Source: Xanthobacteraceae bacterium (GTDB taxonomy: Bacteria; Pseudomonadota; Alphaproteobacteria; Rhizobiales; Xanthobacteraceae). From it: a DNA stretch of 64,000 bases. The DNA is taken from positions 1-64,000 of the forward strand of contig JARBUD010000002.1 of assembly GCA_029239875.1 (NCBI GenBank), read 5' to 3'. Under the pieces are notes generated by a model. It did no database searches. It was not told the origin of the DNA and worked only from the letters and a program-made list of their open reading frames with translations. The translations under genes were made by a program, and so were the position numbers. The first letter of the stretch is position 1, and the number at the start of each line of letters is the position of its first letter. This document shows positions 55,644-64,000 of this stretch, piece after piece.

Positions 55644-58600
55644 TCAGCCGCCGTTCTTCTCCGCCTCCATCCGCGCCTTCAGCGCGAGCAGGGCAGCGAA
55701 GGGCGAATCCGGATCGACCGGCTTGTCGCGGCGGGAATCGTTGCGGTTGTCCGGACGCGAGGCGAAGCGGTCCTGACGATCCTGGCGGTTGTCCGGACGG
55801 TTGCCGCGGTCCGGACGGTCGCCACGACGGTGGTCCCCATCCTGGCGCGGCGGGCGGTTGCCCTGGCGCTGATCGTCGCGGCGGTCACCACGAGCCTGGG
55901 CGCCCTCGCCCTCGGGACGGCGCTCGCGGCGCTGATCGTCGCGGAACGGACGGCGGCCGCCATTGTCCGGCCGGTCGCGGCGGAACTCCGGACGCCCGCC
56001 CTCGGCCGGCGCGCCGGCAGCGGCATCGGTCCGCGCCTCGCCGCGCGGGCCACGGCCTTGAGCACCTTCGCGATTGCCCGGGTTTCCGCCCTTGCGCTGA
56101 TGCGCCGGACGATGCTGCCCCGGCGGACGGCCGGGACGCCAGACCTCGATCATCGCCGGCTCGGCGGGCGCGGCCTCGGCGGAGACGGCCTCAGCCGGCG
56201 CGGCATCGGCAAACTGCGACGGCGCGGCGGCGTCTTCCAGCGCAGGCTCCACCGTCTGATCGAACACCGGATCGGTGAAGACCTCGCCGCTCACCGCGCT
56301 CGCGTCGGCAACGACGGTCTCGACGGTTTCCACCGGCTCCGGCGCGGGAAGCTCCTCCAGCGCCGGCTCAATCGTCTGGTCGAAGGCGACGTCGGCCGTT
56401 GCCGGCGCGGCTTCCGGCGCCTCCGCCTCGACGACGGCCACCTCTTCCAGCGCCGGCTCGACCGTGTGGTCGAACACCGGATCGGCGAACACCTCGCCAC
56501 TCACCGCAGTGGCGTCGACGATGATCGTCTCGACGGGCTCGGGGGCGGGCTCGGGGGCGGGCTCGGGGGCGGGAACCGCCTCCAGCGCCGGCTCGACCGT
56601 CTGGTCGAAGGCGACGTCAGTGCCGACCGGCACGTCCGCCGCGGTTTCGGTCGCCACCTCGGGGACGGCCTCCGCAACGGGCTCGACGGCAAGCGCTTCG
56701 ACCACCGGAGCCTCAGCCGCCGGAGCGGCTTTCACGGGCGCGGCTTCCGCCGGCGCAGCTTCCACCGGCGCGGGGCGGCGCTCCATGCGGTAGCCGAGCG
56801 AGCGCAGGATGGAAGCGAAGTCCTCGCCCGCGCAGCCGGCCAGCGAGGTCATGGCGACGGTGGCGATGAAGCCGTTGCCGTCGAAGGCGCCCGCCGGCTT
56901 CTCGCCGGGCGAATTGGGCCGCCAGGCCAGCGCCGGGCGGATGAGGTCGGCGAGGCGCTCGAGGATGTCGACGCGCACCGCCCGCTCGCCGGCGACGCGG
57001 AAGCCGACGGCGCGGTAGAGACCCTTCTGGATCTCCGGATCGACCGGGATCGAGGTGCGGCCGGAGGCAGCGAGGTGCGGCAGCTCGTCCAGCCCCTTCT
57101 GCTGCAGGCCGCCATGCTTGAGCGCCCAGAGCTGGGCGGCGAGCGCGCGCGGCGCCGGCTTCAGAAGCGTCGGGACGTAGATGTGGTGGGCGCCGAAGCG
57201 CACGCCGTGGCTGCGGAGCACCGCGCGGGCCTCCTGCGGCAGGCCCTTCATCTCCTCGGCCACCTTGTGGCGCTCCAGCACGCCGAGCGACTCGACGATC
57301 TGGAAGGCGATGCCGCGGGCGATGCCGGTGACGTCCTCGGCGCGGCCGAGCACCATCAGCGGGGCCAGCAGCTTCTCGATATACGCCTTCAGCCAGAGAT
57401 CGATGCGCGCCTGCACGGAATCCCGCGCCGGCCCGGTGAGGTGCTCGTCGGCGATGATCTTGAGCCGCGGGGTCAGCACCTCGTCGCCGGGGATCAGCTT
57501 GGCGACGGGATCGCCGATCCAGCGCAGCGTGCCGTCGGAGGACAGCACAAAGGCATCGTCCGGCGCCTCGGCGAGCTTGGCGGCGCGCGCCTCGATCTCG
57601 CCGGCCAGCGCCTTCTGCGCGGTCGAGCGCAGGGCCTTCGCCTCGGGACCGCCGGCGGAAGCGTCCGCCGCGAACTGGAAGCCGAGCAGATGGCCGATCA
57701 CGTGGCCTTCCACGACGACGTCGCCGGTCTTGGTAATTTCAGTTTCGAGCATCGCGTTCTCTCGCAGGCGCCTCATCAGCACGCTGGTCCGGCGATCGAC
57801 GAAGCGGTGGGCGAGCCGCTCGTGAAGCGCATCGGAAAGCCTGTCTTCCACACGGCGTGTGACGCCTTGCCAGTGTTCCGGGTCGTCGAGCCAATCCGGC
57901 CGGTTCGCCGCGAAGGTCCAGGTACGGATCTGCGCAATGCGTCCCGACAGCGTGTCTATGTCACCTTCCGCTCGGTCCGCCAAGGCCACTTGTTTGGCGA
58001 ACCAGTCGGTGGAGAGCCGTCCGCGCTGCATGAGATCGCTGTAGACGGTCGCCACGAGGTCGGAATGCGAGGCCGGCGAGACCTTGCGATAGTCGGGAAG
58101 CTGGCAGGCTTCCCACAGCCGCTCCACCGCATTGGCGCTGCTGGCGAAGCGCCTTATCGCCGGGTCGCCGGCGAGCCGTTCCAGCACCAGCACGTCGTCG
58201 GCCGTGGGCGCACGGGTCAGCCCGTCCTCGCGCGGGGGAATGGCGAGAGAGCGGTTCAGCGTCTCGATCGACGAAAAGTCGAGCGCGGTGTTGCGCCATT
58301 GCAGCACACGGTGCGGCTCGAAGCTGTGCGCCTCCAGCCGCTCGACGAGTTCGGCGTCGAAGGGCGGGCAGCGTCCGGTGGTGCCGAAGGTGCCGTCGCG
58401 CTGGGCGCGGCCGGCGCGGCCGGCGATCTGCGCCAGTTCGCCCGGATTGAGCCGGCGGAACTGCCAGCCGTCGAACTTCACGTCGCCCGCGAAGGCGACA
58501 TGGTCAACGTCGAGGTTGAGCCCCATGCCGATGGCGTCGGTGGCGACGAGATAGTCGACGTCGCCATTCTGGTAGATGGCGACCTGGGCGTTGCGGGTGC

Positions 58601-59255
58601 GCGGCGAGAGCGCGCCGAGCACCACCGCGGCGCCGCCCCTCTGCCGGCGGATTAGCTCGGCGATGGCGTAGACCTCGTCGGCCGAGAAGGCGACGATGGC
58701 CGAGCGCCGCGGCAGGCGGGTGATCTTCTTCTCGCCGGCGAAGGTGAGGTTGGAGAGGCGCGGCCGCACGAGGATGGAGACGCCCGGCAGCAGTTTCTCC
58801 ACCAGCGGGCGCATGGTGGCGGCGCCGAGCAGCAGCGTCTCCTCGCGCCCGCGCCGGTTGAGCAGCCGGTCGGTGAAGACATGGCCGCGGTCGAGGTCGG
58901 AAGCGATCTGGATCTCGTCGAGCGCCACGAAGGCGACGTCGAGGTCGCGCGGCATGGCCTCGACGGTGGAGACCCAGTAGCGCGGATTGGCCGGCTTGAT
59001 GCGCTCCTCGCCGGTGACCAGCGCGACATTATGCTCGCCGGCGCGCTCGATGAGCTTGCCGTAGACCTCGCGCGCGAGCAGGCGCAGCGGCAGCCCGATC
59101 AGCCCGGAGGAGTGGCCGAGCATGCGCTCGATGGCGAGGCTGGTCTTGCCGGTATTGGTGGGGCCGAGCACAGCGGTGACGCCGCGCGCCCGCAACGAGG
59201 GCGGCAACGGCTTGGCATCCTGGCGGGTGAAGGCCGGCGGTGCGGCGATGTTCAT
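55644..59255 (-). CDS. SUV3-like RNA helicase with repeat- and Arg/Gly-rich tail
   Basis: A 1203-aa DExH-type helicase. Walker A is GPTNTGKT (31-38), the Walker B-like box is ALDEIQ, and the C-terminal RecA domain has ATDAIGMGLNLDVDHVAF and QIAGRAGRAQRDG. The core of about 820 residues matches SUV3-like helicases. After about residue 830 comes a Pro/Ala/Glu tail with four copies of an approximately nine-residue unit (DQTVEPALE type) near residues 881, 926, 956 and 995. From about 1030 to 1203 the tail is Arg/Gly/Asp-rich, expected to bind RNA. The proteobacterial role is probably RNA turnover (inference). Confidence 0.93.
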   Translation of the reverse strand: MNIAAPPAFTRQDAKPLPPSLRARGVTAVLGPTNTGKTSLAIERMLGHSSGLIGLPLRLLAREVYGKLIERAGEHNVALVTGEERIKPANPRYWVSTVEAMPRDLDVAFVALDEIQIASDLDRGHVFTDRLLNRRGREETLLLGAATMRPLVEKLLPGVSILVRPRLSNLTFAGEKKITRLPRRSAIVAFSADEVYAIAELIRRQRGGAAVVLGALSPRTRNAQVAIYQNGDVDYLVATDAIGMGLNLDVDHVAFAGDVKFDGWQFRRLNPGELAQIAGRAGRAQRDGTFGTTGRCPPFDAELVERLEAHSFEPHRVLQWRNTALDFSSIETLNRSLAIPPREDGLTRAPTADDVLVLERLAGDPAIRRFASSANAVERLWEACQLPDYRKVSPASHSDLVATVYSDLMQRGRLSTDWFAKQVALADRAEGDIDTLSGRIAQIRTWTFAANRPDWLDDPEHWQGVTRRVEDRLSDALHERLAHRFVDRRTSVLMRRLRENAMLETEITKTGDVVVEGHVIGHLLGFQFAADASAGGPEAKALRSTAQKALAGEIEARAAKLAEAPDDAFVLSSDGTLRWIGDPVAKLIPGDEVLTPRLKIIADEHLTGPARDSVQARIDLWLKAYIEKLLAPLMVLGRAEDVTGIARGIAFQIVESLGVLERHKVAEEMKGLPQEARAVLRSHGVRFGAHHIYVPTLLKPAPRALAAQLWALKHGGLQQKGLDELPHLAASGRTSIPVDPEIQKGLYRAVGFRVAGERAVRVDILERLADLIRPALAWRPNSPGEKPAGAFDGNGFIATVAMTSLAGCAGEDFASILRSLGYRMERRPAPVEAAPAEAAPVKAAPAAEAPVVEALAVEPVAEAVPEVATETAADVPVGTDVAFDQTVEPALEAVPAPEPAPEPAPEPVETIIVDATAVSGEVFADPVFDHTVEPALEEVAVVEAEAPEAAPATADVAFDQTIEPALEELPAPEPVETVETVVADASAVSGEVFTDPVFDQTVEPALEDAAAPSQFADAAPAEAVSAEAAPAEPAMIEVWRPGRPPGQHRPAHQRKGGNPGNREGAQGRGPRGEARTDAAAGAPAEGGRPEFRRDRPDNGGRRPFRDDQRRERRPEGEGAQARGDRRDDQRQGNRPPRQDGDHRRGDRPDRGNRPDNRQDRQDRFASRPDNRNDSRRDKPVDPDSPFAALLALKARMEAEKNGG

Positions 59256-59375
59256 GAAGCCGATCGGTTGGTCGGGCCGGACGGGGCGGCCCTTTTAGCA
59301 CGGATTCCCCATATAGGGGCGCCGGCGCGGAATTGCCCGTGCGGCTGCCGATCCTGGAAAGCCGACCACGAAGCA

Positions 59376-59484
59376 CCCTCATCCTGAGGTGCTCGCGCAG
59401 CGAGCCTCGAAGGATGGTCGGCACCGTGCACCCGGACGAGCATCCTTCGAGGCCCGGCTGAAGCCGGGCACCTCAGGATGAGGG
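59376..59484. repeat. Palindromic CTCATCCTGAGG repeat, copy D
   Basis: 109 nt, the most regular copy: CCCTCATCCTGAGGTGCTCG, then the pair CTCGAAGGATGGTCGG/GAGCATCCTTCGAGG, and CACCTCAGGATGAGGG. Located between the DUF3108 and helicase genes. Confidence 0.92.
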
Positions 59485-59504
59485 TCATCCCTGGGACAAC
59501 GCCC

Positions 59505-60344
59505 CTACGGCGCCGCCGCCTTGGCGGGGGTGGCCTTCTTCCCGACCATGGGCTCGGTTTCGAAGCTCTCTGCCTCCAGCGCGGCGACGCCGATGGCGGT
59601 GCTCACCGAGGCGCGGAAGGGCACCAGCATGCGCGTGCCGGCGACGGGCGCCAGCCACACATACATCTCCTTGTTCGCCATCATGTACTTCACCGCCGTG
59701 CGGTTCGGCCGGTGGCCGGAGACCGGGCGGTAGGCGACGCGGCAGACCACGGACGGGCCGGCATAGCCCTTCTCGGCCTTCACCTGCTCCATGCGCTCGA
59801 AGCTGAGCGCGAGGTCGTAGCGCTGGCGGCCATCGAAGATAGAGAGCGTGCGCTCGCAGGCCTTGGCCGAGAGCGGATCGTCCGTGCCCGGCACCAAGAT
59901 CAGCGCCGCGGTCATCGGGTCGAACACGCCCTTCTTGTCCTTGTCGGTCACCGGCACGCGGTCGGAGGAGGGGCCGACCGGCGGCATGACCGCCATCTGG
60001 GTGACCCCGGTGCCGTTCATGACGAGGCGGATGGCTTCGTTCTTCTTGTCGGACTCGGCCTCCATGGCGAAGGCGCGGGGTGCCAGCGCGTCGCGGGCGA
60101 TGACGCCGCGCGCGCCCGCCGTGCCCTTGCCGGGCGAGACCGCCTGCACCACGCCGGTGAGGCGGCCGCTGCCGGAGGCGATGTAGGACTTGTCGTCGAC
60201 CTCGATCATCAGGGCGGCGCGGCCGACCTCCAGCCCGCCGAGCGACATGCGATAGCGCGCCTCGAGCCGGCCGTCGGCATGCGCCGCGCTCGCCGCACCG
60301 AAGCCGGCGAGCGCCATTGTCGCCGTGAGGCAGAACCGCATCAT
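59505..60344 (-). CDS. DUF3108 family periplasmic protein
   Basis: A 279-aa exported protein with a signal peptide (FCLTATMALAGFGAASAAHA) and the DUF3108 layout: RLEARYRMSLGGLEVGRAALMIEV, followed by strands and SFERMEQVKAEKGYAGPSVVCRVAYRPV. The family is common in Alphaproteobacteria and its function is unknown. ATG at 60344 is used; TTG at 60353 is also in frame. It shares its strand with crcB 189 nt upstream. Confidence 0.88.
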   Translation of the reverse strand: MMRFCLTATMALAGFGAASAAHADGRLEARYRMSLGGLEVGRAALMIEVDDKSYIASGSGRLTGVVQAVSPGKGTAGARGVIARDALAPRAFAMEAESDKKNEAIRLVMNGTGVTQMAVMPPVGPSSDRVPVTDKDKKGVFDPMTAALILVPGTDDPLSAKACERTLSIFDGRQRYDLALSFERMEQVKAEKGYAGPSVVCRVAYRPVSGHRPNRTAVKYMMANKEMYVWLAPVAGTRMLVPFRASVSTAIGVAALEAESFETEPMVGKKATPAKAAAP

Positions 60345-60533
60345 CAAGGGCAAGATCCCGCTGAAGATCCCGTCAGATCCCGAATCGCCCGGCCGAACCG
60401 TGCCGGAGCGTCATTTATCCCCGTTTCGGATGGCGTTGGAAGGCGGCGGAACTGTGACTCGTCCCCTGCCCGTCCTCCTCACGAAGACGGCATCGCGGCG
60501 CGCCGACGCGTCATCGGGCGTCCGGCTCGGTGC

Positions 60534-60923
60534 TCACAGCACGCCCCGGGCGTCGAGCGTGCGGACCAGCCATAGCGCGGCGAACAGCGCGCCGACGGAG
60601 AGGATGACCGAGAACACGGCATAGGCGAGGGCGGAAAGCGCCTGCCCGCGCTCATAGAGCAGCGCGGTCTCCAGCGAGAAGGCCGAGAAGGTGGTGTAGC
60701 CGCCCATCACGCCGGTGGTGAGGAACAGGCGCACCGGCTGCGGCAGGCCGCTCTTCAGCGCCCAGTATTCGGCAACGAGGCCGATGGTGAAGGAGCCGGT
60801 GACGTTGATGAACAGCGTGCCGAAGGGAAACTCGGCGCCGAGGAGGCGCGGCGCGGTGAGGTTGACGCCATGCCGCAGCATGCCGCCGAGCCCCGCGCCC
60901 AGAAAGACCAGCAAAAAGCTCAC
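60534..60923 (-). CDS. crcB: Fluoride channel CrcB (Fluc)
   Basis: A 129-aa four-helix fluoride exporter. Family motifs: GGMLRHGVNL, FGTLFINVTGSFTIG and TTGVMGGYTTFSAFSLET. Starts at GTG with AGGAGG 7 nt upstream. It forms a dual-topology dimer in the inner membrane. Directly downstream of the fluoride riboswitch at 60954-61007, so expression should rise with fluoride. Confidence 0.96.
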   Translation of the reverse strand: MSFLLVFLGAGLGGMLRHGVNLTAPRLLGAEFPFGTLFINVTGSFTIGLVAEYWALKSGLPQPVRLFLTTGVMGGYTTFSAFSLETALLYERGQALSALAYAVFSVILSVGALFAALWLVRTLDARGVL

Positions 60924-60953
60924 GCACGCCTCCTTCTGCGCTCCCGGCGCGAA

Positions 60954-61007
60954 AAGCAGGCGTCATCAGCATCAGCGCGGTTTTGAGGGAGACACCATTC
61001 CCGCAAA
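60954..61007 (-). ncRNA. Fluoride riboswitch (crcB motif)
   Basis: On the minus strand the sequence contains GGGAATGGTGTCTCCC, an AAACCGC segment, and CTGATGACGCCTGC. This is the layout of the fluoride-sensing crcB RNA (GG-x-GATGG, AACCGC, CTGATGACxCCT). It lies 30 nt upstream of crcB and its 3' end reaches the ribosome-site region, so it probably controls translation start or termination. Confidence 0.88.
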
Positions 61008-61064
61008 CAGGATAGCAAGCGGCGGACGCGGCGCAAGGCACTACCAGATATGACCGTTATTCCA

Positions 61065-61172
61065 CCCTCATCCTGAGGTGCGAGCGCAGCGAGCCTCGAA
61101 GGATGGTCGCTCGAGCGCACCCGGACGGCATCCTTCGAGGCCCGGCATCCGCCGGGCACCCTCAGGATGAGG
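61065..61172. repeat. Palindromic CTCATCCTGAGG repeat, copy E
   Basis: 108 nt, CCCTCATCCTGAGGTGCGAG to CACCCTCAGGATGAGG, with the same inner pair. It separates the crcB riboswitch and the rpmB gene, which are divergent. Confidence 0.9.
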
Positions 61173-61334
61173 AGGAGCGGGCGGCCGAAACCGCGCAGAC
61201 CCGCCGCCGGCCTTGACGGCGCGGGGGGCGTTCCTTATAGGAGCGCACTCTTAAATTCCCACGGATGCCGCATGCGGGATCGTCGGGCCCTATGGCCCGC
61301 GGCGCAACGGCTGCGAAGAATAAGGAAGTCCACG

Positions 61335-61643
61335 ATGTCCCGTCGGTGCGAACTTACCGGCAAGGCGGTTCTGACCGGCAATCTCGTGAGCCACTCGAAC
61401 CGCAAGACCCGTCGGCGCTTTCTGCCGAACCTGGTGAACGTCACGCTCACCAGCGACGTGCTGAAGCGGTCGGTGAAGCTGCGCGTGAGCGCCAACGCCC
61501 TGAAGACCGTCGACCATCGCGGCGGCCTCGACGCGTTCCTGATCAAGGCCCGCACCGAGGAGCTGTCGCCGAAGGCGGCCGAGCTCAAGCGCGCCGTGGT
61601 GAAGGCCAATCTCGCGGCTTCGTCGGAAGCGGCGGCCGCCTGA
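61335..61643 (+). CDS. rpmB: 50S ribosomal protein bL28
   Basis: A 102-aa ribosomal protein. N-terminus [20 protein letters not shown] and [18 protein letters not shown] are diagnostic. The C-terminal extension of about 25 residues ([20 protein letters not shown]) is usual in Alphaproteobacteria. AAGGAAG precedes the ATG. The next gene starts 4 nt after its stop. Confidence 0.97.
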   Translation: MSRRCELTGKAVLTGNLVSHSNRKTRRRFLPNLVNVTLTSDVLKRSVKLRVSANALKTVDHRGGLDAFLIKARTEELSPKAAELKRAVVKANLAASSEAAAA

Positions 61644-61647
61644 GCCG

Positions 61648-62268
61648 ATGAAGCTCGCCGGCGCCGAGGTCTCCGCGGCGAGGTTCGCCCTCCCCGTCAT
61701 CGCCATGATGGCGGTCGTGGCGGCCTCGAACGTCGCGGTCCAGTACCCCGTCGAGCTGTTCGGCCTGCAGGAGGCGCTCACCTGGGGCGCCTTCACCTAC
61801 CCGGTCGCCTTCCTCGTCAATGACCTGACCAACCGCCGCTTCGGCCCCGCCGTCGCCCGGCAGGTGGTCTATTTCGGCTTCGCGCTGGCCGTGGTGCTGT
61901 CGATCTGGTTGGCGACGCCGCGCATCGCGCTCGCCTCCGGTACCGCCTTCCTGATCGGCCAGCTGCTCGACATCAACGTGTTCAACCGGCTGCGCCGGAT
62001 GAGCTGGTGGCAGGCGCCGCTGGCCGGCAGCATGTTCGGCTCGGCGCTCGACACCGCGCTGTTCTTCTCGCTCGCCTTCGCCGGCGACGAGGCGATGTCC
62101 TTCCCCGTCACCTATGCCTTGACCGGCATCACCGTGCCGCTCTGGGTCGGGCTCGCCTTCTTCGATTTCCTGGTGAAGGTCGGCTGCGCGCTCCTGGCGC
62201 TGCTGCCCTATGGCGCGCTGATGGGCTGGCTGAAGCCCTGGGGCGGGACGCAGTCGATCGCGCGCTGA
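61648..62268 (+). CDS. yhhQ: Queuosine precursor transporter (VUT/YhhQ family)
   Basis: A 206-aa membrane protein with about 6 helices. Family motifs: NVAVQYPVELFG, LTWGAFTYPVAFLVNDLTNRRFG and FLIGQLLDINVFNRLR. It imports the queuosine precursors preQ0/preQ1 for tRNA modification. It begins 4 nt after rpmB and is probably co-translated with it. Confidence 0.9.
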   Translation: MKLAGAEVSAARFALPVIAMMAVVAASNVAVQYPVELFGLQEALTWGAFTYPVAFLVNDLTNRRFGPAVARQVVYFGFALAVVLSIWLATPRIALASGTAFLIGQLLDINVFNRLRRMSWWQAPLAGSMFGSALDTALFFSLAFAGDEAMSFPVTYALTGITVPLWVGLAFFDFLVKVGCALLALLPYGALMGWLKPWGGTQSIAR

Positions 62269-62330
62269 AGATTTGCGCGCGCTGAAGATTTGCGGGCTGA
62301 TTGCCCTCGCGCTCTGAGCGCGCCTCTCTC

Positions 62331-63323
62331 CTAATCCGGCCCGACGACCGCGAAGCGCAGCAGCAGCGTGCGCTGGAGCGCGGAGAAATTGTCGTCCGAG
62401 AGCACGGTGAGGATGAGCTCGCCGGCCGCGTTCCGGTGCAGCGCCAGCGCTTCCATATTGTCGATCGCCATCACCCGGCTCACCGAGATCAGCACCTCGC
62501 CGTCGATCAGCGCTCCCGGCCGGATCTCGCTCAGCGGGAAGCGGCGGATGCGCATGGCGACGCCGCGAAAGATGTCGAAGCGGCGCTCCAGCAGGTAGAC
62601 CATGCCGTCATCGGCGAGCGCCGCGTCGGTGGCGGAGAACTCGTCGGTGCGGCGGACGGCAAAGCGCCCCGTGGCCGCCGGCTTCTTCAGCGGACCGAAC
62701 AGGAAGCCCGGCAGGATCGCCGGATCGTCCGGGCTCTCCTCGGCGATGACGATCAGCGGCGCCGGCTTTCCGTCCGGCGGGGCGAGCATCGCCTCCAGGC
62801 TCTCATTGTTGCCGAGCTTCGCCAGCTCCGGGTCGGAGAGCAGGAGACGACCGGTCGCGTTCAGCGGGTCGGCGCCGGGGAAGAGCCAGACCTCCTGCTT
62901 GCGCTCGATGCCGGCGAGGATGCCGGCCCTGGTGCGCACGAGGGATTCGACGTCGGCCCGTCCCCGCCGCGCCAGCGTGCCGCCGCCGGCGACCCGCATC
63001 GGCGCGAGGCGCGCCTCCGCGATGCCGGTCGGCCGGTCGCCCTCGCTGACGATGCGCCCCGACAGCCAGGAGCCGCGGTCGCTCGCCGCGATGAAATGGC
63101 CGTCGGGATCGAGCAGCAGGCTTGAGAGGCCGCCGAACCCTTCGGCCGGCGAGGACAGCACCAGCCCGCCGCGGAACTCCAGCGGCCCGAAACGGGTAAG
63201 GCCGGTGACGTCGAAGCGCTCAACCGGCGTTGCCGTGATCTCGATCGGCACGGCCTGCGCCGGGGCGGGCGAGGGCGCCAGAAGCGGCAGAAGCAGCGCA
63301 AGGGCGGCGAGCGAGCCACGCAT
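62331..63323 (-). CDS. Esterase-like activity of phytase family protein
   Basis: A 330-aa exported protein with a signal peptide (SLAALALLLPLLAPSPAPAQA). The beta-propeller-like strands FGGLSSLLLDPDGHFIAASDRG, NNESLEAMLAPPDGKPAPLIVI and MAIDNMEALALHRNAAGELIL match the phytase-like esterase domain (also called DUF on older releases). Activity is not established. It runs antiparallel to the YhhQ gene; its upstream neighbour is the cytochrome b561 gene. Confidence 0.88.
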   Translation of the reverse strand: MRGSLAALALLLPLLAPSPAPAQAVPIEITATPVERFDVTGLTRFGPLEFRGGLVLSSPAEGFGGLSSLLLDPDGHFIAASDRGSWLSGRIVSEGDRPTGIAEARLAPMRVAGGGTLARRGRADVESLVRTRAGILAGIERKQEVWLFPGADPLNATGRLLLSDPELAKLGNNESLEAMLAPPDGKPAPLIVIAEESPDDPAILPGFLFGPLKKPAATGRFAVRRTDEFSATDAALADDGMVYLLERRFDIFRGVAMRIRRFPLSEIRPGALIDGEVLISVSRVMAIDNMEALALHRNAAGELILTVLSDDNFSALQRTLLLRFAVVGPD

Positions 63324-63337
63324 TCCCGTCCCCTCGT

Positions 63338-63811
63338 TCAGCGCCGGGCCGGCAGCATGCGCAGCACCAGCCCGTCCCGCCGCACGAACTGGTGCCAGAG
63401 CGCCGCCGCCACATGCAGCGCGACGAGGCCGGCGAGGACGAAGGCGAGGACGACATGCACCCGCCCGGTGCCGAGCTGCTTGCCCAGCGCCGTGACGGTG
63501 ACCGCGCCGAGGATCGGCTGCACGAGGATGGCGAGATAGAGTAGACCGTGGGTGGCGTGGGCGGCAATGGCAAGCGGGCGCGACATGTCGGGCAAGGGCG
63601 GCGCCTTGTGGGTCAGCCGCCAGGAGATGCGCAGCACCGCCAGCGCCAGCACGGTATAGCCGCAGAACAGGTGGAGACGGAAGAGATAGAACCGCCCCTC
63701 CGAGCCGCGCTCGAAGAAGCCCCAGCTCCAGCCGGTGGCGAACTGCACCAGCACCAGCGCCGCCACCAGCCAGTGCAGGGTGCGGGCGACGCGGTCATAT
63801 CTCTCGGTCAT
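63338..63811 (-). CDS. Cytochrome b561 family membrane protein
   Basis: A 157-aa membrane protein with four helices and histidines for b-type hemes (RTLHWLVAALV near residue 11, RLHLFCGYTVLALAV near 45, ALHVAAALWHQFVRRDG near 135). The layout fits the bacterial cytochrome b561 class that passes electrons from quinol to periplasmic partners. It lies 15 nt upstream of the phytase-like gene and probably shares its transcript. ATG at 63811 is used; the sequence beyond continues open to 63985 without gene-like properties. Confidence 0.9.
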   Translation of the reverse strand: MTERYDRVARTLHWLVAALVLVQFATGWSWGFFERGSEGRFYLFRLHLFCGYTVLALAVLRISWRLTHKAPPLPDMSRPLAIAAHATHGLLYLAILVQPILGAVTVTALGKQLGTGRVHVVLAFVLAGLVALHVAAALWHQFVRRDGLVLRMLPARR

Positions 63812-64000
63812 AAGCGGGGAGGTTCCTCGAATCGGGTCCGTAACGAATCCCCGCATATTGCGGCGCGAATCATTTCCGTGCCATGTCATCGGCAGCGGAT
63901 TTGATCGGGAGCATCCATTGGCACAGGGGCAATCCATGGATCGCCTGTCCCGCCGGCCGGCGCAGCCGGATGCCCGTGCCAGCAAACCCGAAGCTCTGAA

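Noticed and set aside
55566-58655. A 1029-codon open frame on the plus strand
   Set aside because: Antisense of the SUV3-like helicase; Arg/His/Gly-rich low-complexity translation.
42869-61172. CTCATCCTGAGG repeats considered as a CRISPR array
   Set aside because: Copies are kilobases apart, palindromic and without regularly spaced unique spacers; no cas genes are present.

Overview
The window is GC-rich alphaproteobacterial chromosome. The core gene order (rplU-rpmA-GNAT-obgE-proB), an RpoH-type sigma factor near carD, fdxA and a SUV3-like helicase, a CIRCE-controlled groESL, and many palindromic CTCATCCTGAGG repeats all point to Hyphomicrobiales (Rhizobiales), plausibly a Xanthobacteraceae/Bradyrhizobiaceae-type genome. 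The genus cannot be fixed from sequence reading alone.

Positions 1-35.8 kb look accessory. From the left: (1) a tightly overlapping DUF3489-DUF2924-large serine recombinase cassette (0.1-2.9 kb). (2) A 3-12.5 kb cluster of stress and translation genes: two CspA-type proteins, a bS21 paralogue broken by an in-frame TGA, DUF6481, DUF6894-like and DUF1488 proteins, a transglutaminase, a second-type GroES/GroEL pair behind a perfect CIRCE operator, and several small conserved-looking proteins. (3) A SulP transporter, a 2,3-dihydroxybenzoate-decarboxylase-like amidohydrolase and a secreted Cys-rich protein. (4) A five-gene arsenic operon (arsR, thioredoxin-type arsC, an ArsC-GNAT fusion, ACR3, arsH) with a 14-bp-arm palindrome over the arsR start codon. 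(5) An AIPR-family phage-defence gene split by one base in an A8 tract. (6) A catabolic module (PrpD-like protein, polar amino-acid ABC transporter, SolA-like flavoprotein oxidase, divergent LysR). (7) A serine-hydrolase pseudogene, a glycine-rich autotransporter and a divergent winged-helix/TPR regulator. Three copies of a short repeat with GTCCGCTTT-type inverted ends bracket modules 6 and 7. The accessory stretch ends at the 3' end of tRNA-Ser(CGA).

Positions 35.8-64 kb are mostly housekeeping: ribosomal proteins L21, L27 and L28, ObgE, glutamate 5-kinase, a spermidine/putrescine-type ABC operon, DUF72 and DJ-1/PfpI proteins, tRNA-Arg(CCT), a thermonuclease-fold protein coupled to an M48 metalloprotease, an RpoH sigma factor, CarD, 7Fe ferredoxin, an S4 RNA-binding protein, a SUV3-like helicase with an unusual repeat and Arg/Gly tail, DUF3108, a fluoride channel behind a fluoride riboswitch, a queuosine-precursor transporter, a phytase-like esterase and a cytochrome b561. 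One likely later insertion, a lower-GC DUF433/PIN-like toxin-antitoxin pair, sits after proB. Palindromic repeats occupy many intergenic gaps in this half.

The best candidates for something undescribed are the proteostasis/translation accessory cluster (module 2) and the AIPR gene with its homopolymer switch. Next come the bracketed modules 6 and 7 and the tandem duplication that creates a six-codon mini-ORF between two ABC permease genes.
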